A stretch of DNA of 35,689 bases from an uncultured Alphaproteobacteria bacterium (lineage in GTDB: Bacteria; Pseudomonadota; Alphaproteobacteria; UBA8366; JADFVY01). Shown here in pieces: positions 32,294 through 35,689 of the stretch (its first letter is position 1; each line of letters begins with the position of its first letter). A model generated the notes under the pieces. It made no database searches. It was not told the DNA's origin and saw nothing but the letters and a program-made list of their open reading frames with translations. A program made the position numbers and the translations under genes. The stretch spans positions 1-35,689 of the forward strand of contig CAMYKU010000037.1 in assembly GCA_947259105.1 (NCBI GenBank), in the 5' to 3' direction.

Positions 32294-32830
32294 ATGAAAC
32301 TGTTCGTCGCGCCCGCATGGCTGCGGGCCTTCCTGCTGTTCGGCGGCGTCGTGCTCTGGATCGGTATCTGGGACACCGTCGAATCGCAGCGGGTGACCGC
32401 CAACATGTCGATCGGCATCGAGTTCTTCCTCGGAATCATCGGCGCTCTGACGCTCCTGATCGGCGGCGTCGGCGTCGCCAACATCATGTACGCGGCGATC
32501 ACCCATCGGACCCGCGAGATCGGCGTGCTGATGGCGATCGGCGCCCGCCGCTCCTATGTCATGGGTCCGCTGGTGCTGGAGTCGCTGACCCTGACCTTCG
32601 TCGGCGGAGTGATCGGCATCGGCATCGGCGCGGCGATCGTTCAGGCCCTGGCCTACGTCCAGCAGAACGCCCAGAGCGAGGCCATGGAGTTCCTGGGTAC
32701 GCCTACCTTCTCGCTGCCGGTGGCGGCCACGACGGTGCTGTTGCTGGGTCTGATCGGCTTCATCGCCGGCTACTTTCCGTCCCGCCGCGCGGTGTCGATT
32801 CAACCCGCCGAGGTGTTGCGCTGTGAGTGA
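32294..32830 (+). CDS. FtsX/MacB-type permease C-terminal fragment, probably chimeric
   Basis: A 178-residue frame. Residues from about 25 (IWDTVESQRVTANMSIGIEF, FLGIIGALTLLIGGVGVANI, THRTREIGVLMAIGARR, and the closing FPSRRAVSIQPAEVLRCE) are the C-terminal three helices of a MacB-type permease, normally about 400 residues. The first 24 (MKLFVAPAWLRAFLLF, GGVVLWIG) are unlike the family and look like the start of a short unrelated membrane protein. The large periplasmic domain is missing. The two parts meet near IGIWDT, so a chimeric join is likely. Its stop overlaps the following ATPase start. Confidence 0.6.
   Translation: MKLFVAPAWLRAFLLFGGVVLWIGIWDTVESQRVTANMSIGIEFFLGIIGALTLLIGGVGVANIMYAAITHRTREIGVLMAIGARRSYVMGPLVLESLTLTFVGGVIGIGIGAAIVQALAYVQQNAQSEAMEFLGTPTFSLPVAATTVLLLGLIGFIAGYFPSRRAVSIQPAEVLRCE
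32355..32385. other. probable junction between two lineages (assembly chimera or recombination)
   Basis: Left of this point all genes fit one alphaproteobacterial genome; right of it every gene fits a different bacterium, and the permease is fused here without its first two thirds. The join falls in the codons for IGIWDT, a short stretch both partners could share. Read coverage would settle it. Confidence 0.5.
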
Positions 32831-33524
32831 CGCGAGCGCCAACGGAAAGCTCATCGACATGTCGAAGATCCGCAAGGTCTACGACACCGGCAAGCTCCAG
32901 GTCGAGGCGCTCACAGAGATCGATCTGGTGGTCAGGGAACGAGAGTTCGTCGCCATCGTCGGGCCGTCGGGGTCGGGCAAGTCGACGCTGCTCAACATCA
33001 TCGGCTGCCTCGACACCCCGACCGACGGTTCCTACCGGCTGGCTGGGGAGGAGGTGGCCGGCTTCAGCGGCGACCGCCTGGCCGACGTCCGCAACCGAAA
33101 GATCGGCTTCATCTTCCAGAGCTTCAACCTGCTGCCGCAGATCACCGCGTACGACAACGTCGAGCTGCCGCTGCTGTTCAAGGGCACCTCGCCGCGCCGG
33201 CGCAAGCGCCGGGTCGAGGAGCTGTTCGAGCGGGTCGGGCTCGCCGACCGCATGGATCACAAGCCGACCGAACTCTCCGGCGGCCAGATGCAGCGGGTCG
33301 CGATCGCCCGAGCGCTGGCCTGCGAGCCCGACCTGGTGCTCGCCGACGAGCCCACCGGCAACCTCGACTCGAGCTCCGGGGCCGACATCCTGCACGTCTT
33401 CCAGCAGCTCGCGGAGTCCGGCAACACCCTGTTGGTGATCACCCACGACAACGCGATCGCCCAGCGGACCGACCGGATCGTGACGCTCCAGGACGGCCGG
33501 ATCGTCAGCGACGACGCGGGCTAG
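32823..33524 (+). CDS. MacB-type ABC transporter ATP-binding protein
   Basis: A 233-residue ABC ATPase of the MacB/LolD type: Walker A VGPSGSGKST, Q-loop FQSFNLLP, signature LSGGQMQRVAIARAL, Walker B LVLADEPTGNLD and switch His in VITHDNA. It powers the neighbouring FtsX-like permease, exporting peptides, lipoproteins or drugs. Its GTG start overlaps the permease stop by 8 bp. The TAG stop shares CTAG (33521-33524) with the convergent DUF2442 stop. Confidence 0.93.
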   Translation: MSDASANGKLIDMSKIRKVYDTGKLQVEALTEIDLVVREREFVAIVGPSGSGKSTLLNIIGCLDTPTDGSYRLAGEEVAGFSGDRLADVRNRKIGFIFQSFNLLPQITAYDNVELPLLFKGTSPRRRKRRVEELFERVGLADRMDHKPTELSGGQMQRVAIARALACEPDLVLADEPTGNLDSSSGADILHVFQQLAESGNTLLVITHDNAIAQRTDRIVTLQDGRIVSDDAG

Positions 33525-33790
33525 CCGGCCGTCAAGGTCCGGGGCGCGGGCGCTCCGGCGAGGATCCCCTCGCTGCTCAGATCCTCGTCGAGCTCCGGCC
33601 AGTGGATACCGTAGCCGCCAGCGCTCAGAGACCAGTTGGCCCGTTCGGCATGCGAGGCGCCGAGCAGTCGCGGATACCAGGCCAGGGGCACCGAAACCGA
33701 GCGGCCGTCGGCGAGATCGACGACCAGGGTCTCGGGGCCGAAGTGAACCCGATCGATTCGGTCGCTTGGTCTATCGAGCGAAGAACTCAT
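33521..33790 (-). CDS. DUF2442 domain protein
   Basis: An 89-residue protein. VHFGPETLVVDLADGRSVSV, PLAWYPRLLGAS and NWSLSAGGYGIHWPELDEDL are the DUF2442 signature. DUF2442 is repeatedly paired with DUF4160; the role is unknown, and a toxin-antitoxin role has been suggested only on genomic grounds. It overlaps the DUF4160 gene by 20 bp and is downstream of it. Confidence 0.85.
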   Translation of the reverse strand: MSSSLDRPSDRIDRVHFGPETLVVDLADGRSVSVPLAWYPRLLGASHAERANWSLSAGGYGIHWPELDEDLSSEGILAGAPAPRTLTAG

Positions 33791-34007
33791 GCCAACTCTC
33801 CAGTAGTCGTGTCCTGTTGTTCCTTACGAGCCTCTCGATGCGACTGAGCTCGACCTGAGCGAAGCCTCGGTTCTTGGCCACGGCGATCGGCTCGAGCCAG
33901 GACTTCACCGACCGGTCGTCCCGATCGACGTGCACGTGGGGCGGCTCGACCAGATCGTGACTGAAGAAGTATACGCGGTAGGGTCCGGCTCTCGAGATCG
34001 TCGGCAT
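33771..34007 (-). CDS. DUF4160 domain protein
   Basis: A 78-residue protein: MPTISRAGPYRVYFFSHDLV, EPPHVHVDRDDRSVKSWLEP, IAVAKNRGFAQVELSRIERL, then a C-terminal helix. The EPPHVHV motif is the DUF4160 hallmark. GGAG six bases before ATG 34007 favours this start over ATG 34019. The much longer in-frame reading upstream lies antisense to the cyclophilin gene and is rejected. Partner of the DUF2442 protein. Confidence 0.85.
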   Translation of the reverse strand: MPTISRAGPYRVYFFSHDLVEPPHVHVDRDDRSVKSWLEPIAVAKNRGFAQVELSRIERLVRNNRTRLLESWHEFFAR

Positions 34008-34093
34008 CGGTGTCTCCATGAGAGAAGACGCAATGAAGCGACTCGATCTCACGAGGCCTCGGGGAGAGGACGTTCTGCGGGTATCCTCGAGGC

Positions 34094-35065
34094 ATGAGAC
34101 ATTCGCTCTCGCGCGGTTCGGGAGCCGTGCCCCAAACCGCCGCGGTGCCCTCCCCGTGGGTCGCGACCCTGCTCGCCCTACTGATCGCCGGGCCGGCCGC
34201 CCCTCCCGTGTGGTCGCAGGAGAGCCCGCCGCCGCCCACGATGGGCACGGTTCTCGAAGGCTCGGTACCGAGCGATTGGCGGGCCCTCGATCAGGCGAAC
34301 ACGATCTACGTAACCCTGCCGATGGGTCGCGTGGTGATCGCACTCGCTCCCGAGCTCGCCCCACGGCACGTCGCCAACATCAAGGCGCTCGTGGCCGAGC
34401 GCTTCTACGATGGCCTCGCGGTCACGCGCTCCCAGGAGAACTACGTTGTGCAGTGGGGCGACCCCACGGCGGCAGGGGAGGAGCGGCGCGCGATCGTCAA
34501 GGCGAGGGCTTCGCTGCCGCCGGAGTTCGACCGCGGGCTGACCGACGATCTCGCGGTGGCGCTGCTCGAGGATCCGGATTCCTACGCTCCGAAGGTCGGC
34601 TTTGCGCACGGCCTTCCCGTGGCCCTCGATCCGGCGAGCGGCCGCCTCTGGCCGGCGCACTGCTACGGCATGGTCGGAGTCGGCCGGGATCTGGCTCCCG
34701 AGTCAGGTAGCGGTGCCGAGCTGTACGTGGTGATCGGTCACTCGCCCCGCCACCTGGACCGCAACGTCACCCTGGTCGGCCGGGTGGTGGAAGGCATGGA
34801 GCATCTCTCGACCTTGCCTCGCGGCACGGGCAGCCTGGGCTTCTACGAGGATCCCAGCGAGCATGTGCCGGTAGTCTCGATTCGCCTGGGCACCGAGCTG
34901 CCGGATGCCGAGCGGGCCCACTTGGAGCTGCTGAGCACGGACACGGCGACCTTCCGGGCCCTGATCGTCGCCCGCAGGGTTCGGACCGAGTCGTGGTTCG
35001 TCGAGCCCACCGGACGCATCGGCCTCTGCAACGTGCCGCTTCCCAGTCGCCCGGCCGCTCCCTGA
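34094..35065 (+). CDS. secreted cyclophilin-type peptidyl-prolyl isomerase
   Basis: A 323-residue protein with an N-terminal signal sequence (WVATLLALLIAGPAAPPVWS). The cyclophilin domain includes TIYVTLPMGRVVIALAPELA, PRHVANIKALVAERFYDGLA, VQWGDPT, GMVGVGRDLAPESGSGAELY and LVGRVVEGMEHLSTLPRGTG. These enzymes speed proline isomerisation during periplasmic folding. A C-terminal tail (LLSTDTATFRALIVARRVR) is family-typical. It lies 16 bp before the archease gene. Confidence 0.87.
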   Translation: MRHSLSRGSGAVPQTAAVPSPWVATLLALLIAGPAAPPVWSQESPPPPTMGTVLEGSVPSDWRALDQANTIYVTLPMGRVVIALAPELAPRHVANIKALVAERFYDGLAVTRSQENYVVQWGDPTAAGEERRAIVKARASLPPEFDRGLTDDLAVALLEDPDSYAPKVGFAHGLPVALDPASGRLWPAHCYGMVGVGRDLAPESGSGAELYVVIGHSPRHLDRNVTLVGRVVEGMEHLSTLPRGTGSLGFYEDPSEHVPVVSIRLGTELPDAERAHLELLSTDTATFRALIVARRVRTESWFVEPTGRIGLCNVPLPSRPAAP

Positions 35066-35081
35066 CCGTTTCGGAGGCCGC

Positions 35082-35504
35082 TTGACCTACCGGTTCCTCG
35101 AGCACACCGCCGACATCGGCCTCGAGGTCTCGGCCGAAACGCTCCCGGAGCTGTTCTCCGAGGCTCTGCGCGGGATGACCGACATCGTGACCGAGGTCGA
35201 GCTGGTGGAGGCGAGTTTCGAGCGCCGGTTCGACCTGACCGGCGATCGGCCGGACCTGCTGCTGCTCGAGTTTCTGGGTGAAGCGCTCTTCCGGTTCGAG
35301 GTTCACCAGGAGCTCTTTCGATCCGCCTGCCTGGAAGTGGTCGGGTCCGCCGCCGGCTGGCGGGCGAGCGGAGCGGTCTCCGGCGAGAGCCTCGATCCCG
35401 AGCGCCATCCGATGAAAGTGATGATCAAGGCGGTGACCTACCATCAGCTTCGGGTCGCGCGGGAGGAGGGTCTCTGGCACGCGCGGGTGATCTTCGACAT
35501 CTAG
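35082..35504 (+). CDS. archease
   Basis: A 140-residue archease: YRFLEHTADIGLEVSAETLP, ELFSEALRGMTDIVTEVE, LLLLEFLGEALFRFE, MKVMIKAVTYHQLRVAREEG, ARVIFDI. Archease activates the RNA ligase RtcB by metal and GTP handling, and the two genes are usually adjacent; rtcB would be expected just beyond the window. The start is TTG 35082 with GGAGG five bases upstream. Confidence 0.9.
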   Translation: MTYRFLEHTADIGLEVSAETLPELFSEALRGMTDIVTEVELVEASFERRFDLTGDRPDLLLLEFLGEALFRFEVHQELFRSACLEVVGSAAGWRASGAVSGESLDPERHPMKVMIKAVTYHQLRVAREEGLWHARVIFDI

Positions 35505-35520
35505 CCTGCCTTTCTCACCC

Positions 35521-35689
35521 CGGTTCGATGCAGAAGGTTGCAAATGCCTGGAGATGCAAGGCTTGCGACCGAGGGCGACGCAAGCGTATGGGACATACGC
35601 TGAGCAGCCCGACCGGAGCGTAACGTCCCGCAAGCGTCCAGAGAGAGCCGAAGACGAGGCGAAGCCGAAGTCAACGCAGCAGATTCAGG
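35521..35689. repeat. non-coding palindrome-rich element at the window end
   Basis: No open frame of use. The stretch is rich in short repeated and inverted words, including AGCGTAT-GGGAC-ATACGCT (35583-35601) and recurring GCAAGCG and CGAAG words. It resembles a dispersed extragenic repeat of the lineage on the right-hand side, inferred from form only. Confidence 0.45.

Noticed and set aside
1..35689. CRISPR array, tRNA or rRNA gene, transposase or integrase
   Set aside because: None recognised on either strand by eye; the only tandem repeats are the in-frame vgrG units.

Overview
The window is GC-rich, densely coded bacterial DNA. Positions 1 to about 32,350 look like one alphaproteobacterium. 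This is inferred from gene families, the C-terminally extended IF-1, the queuosine gene order and the codon bias; no rRNA or tRNA is present to confirm it. From about 32,360 to the end the genes (MacB-type ABC transporter, DUF2442/DUF4160 pair, secreted cyclophilin, archease, a terminal repeat) look like another lineage. They are joined in frame inside a permease gene, so I suspect a chimeric assembly or a recombination junction there.

Region 1 (1-17.3 kb) is part of a type VI secretion system (T6SS) locus. It starts with the end of a VgrG spike gene and a frameshifted DUF6484 gene on the plus strand. A minus-strand effector module follows: DUF2169 adaptor, a thiolase-fold protein without the usual catalytic cysteine, a DUF4150 PAAR-like spike tip, the decayed N-terminus of one effector, an intact AHH-type (HNH/EndoVII) nuclease effector, and an Imm11-type immunity protein. 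TIGR02270 and a PP2C phosphatase (PppA-like) lie on the plus strand. A six-gene minus-strand run then encodes Fha/TagH, TssJ, TssK, TssL (with an OmpA domain), TssM and TagF. Together these are the membrane complex, the baseplate protein TssK and the post-translational control proteins. Sheath, tube, ClpV, the other baseplate genes and a PpkA kinase are not in the window and may lie to the left.

Region 2 (17.3-24.9 kb) is accessory and housekeeping: a secreted HNH nuclease, a two-gene toxin-antitoxin-like pair with palindromic operators, an FAH-family hydrolase, a small membrane protein, a VOC protein, a YdjM-like membrane protein, a beta-CASP metallo-beta-lactamase-fold ribonuclease and a YaiI/DUF188 protein.

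Region 3 (24.9-32.3 kb) has infA and a cold-shock gene, then a tightly overlapping minus-strand queuosine operon, queA-tgt-queF-queG. This continues into an amidoligase and a class I glutamine amidotransferase. A divergent yhhQ encodes the queuosine-precursor transporter. queG has no canonical start codon; the best candidate is ATA.

Best leads: the amidoligase/amidotransferase pair embedded in the queuosine operon; the effector module with a shared N-terminal MDIG...CPFC tag in an intact and a decayed effector; the operator-controlled toxin-antitoxin-like pair; and the probable junction near 32.36 kb.
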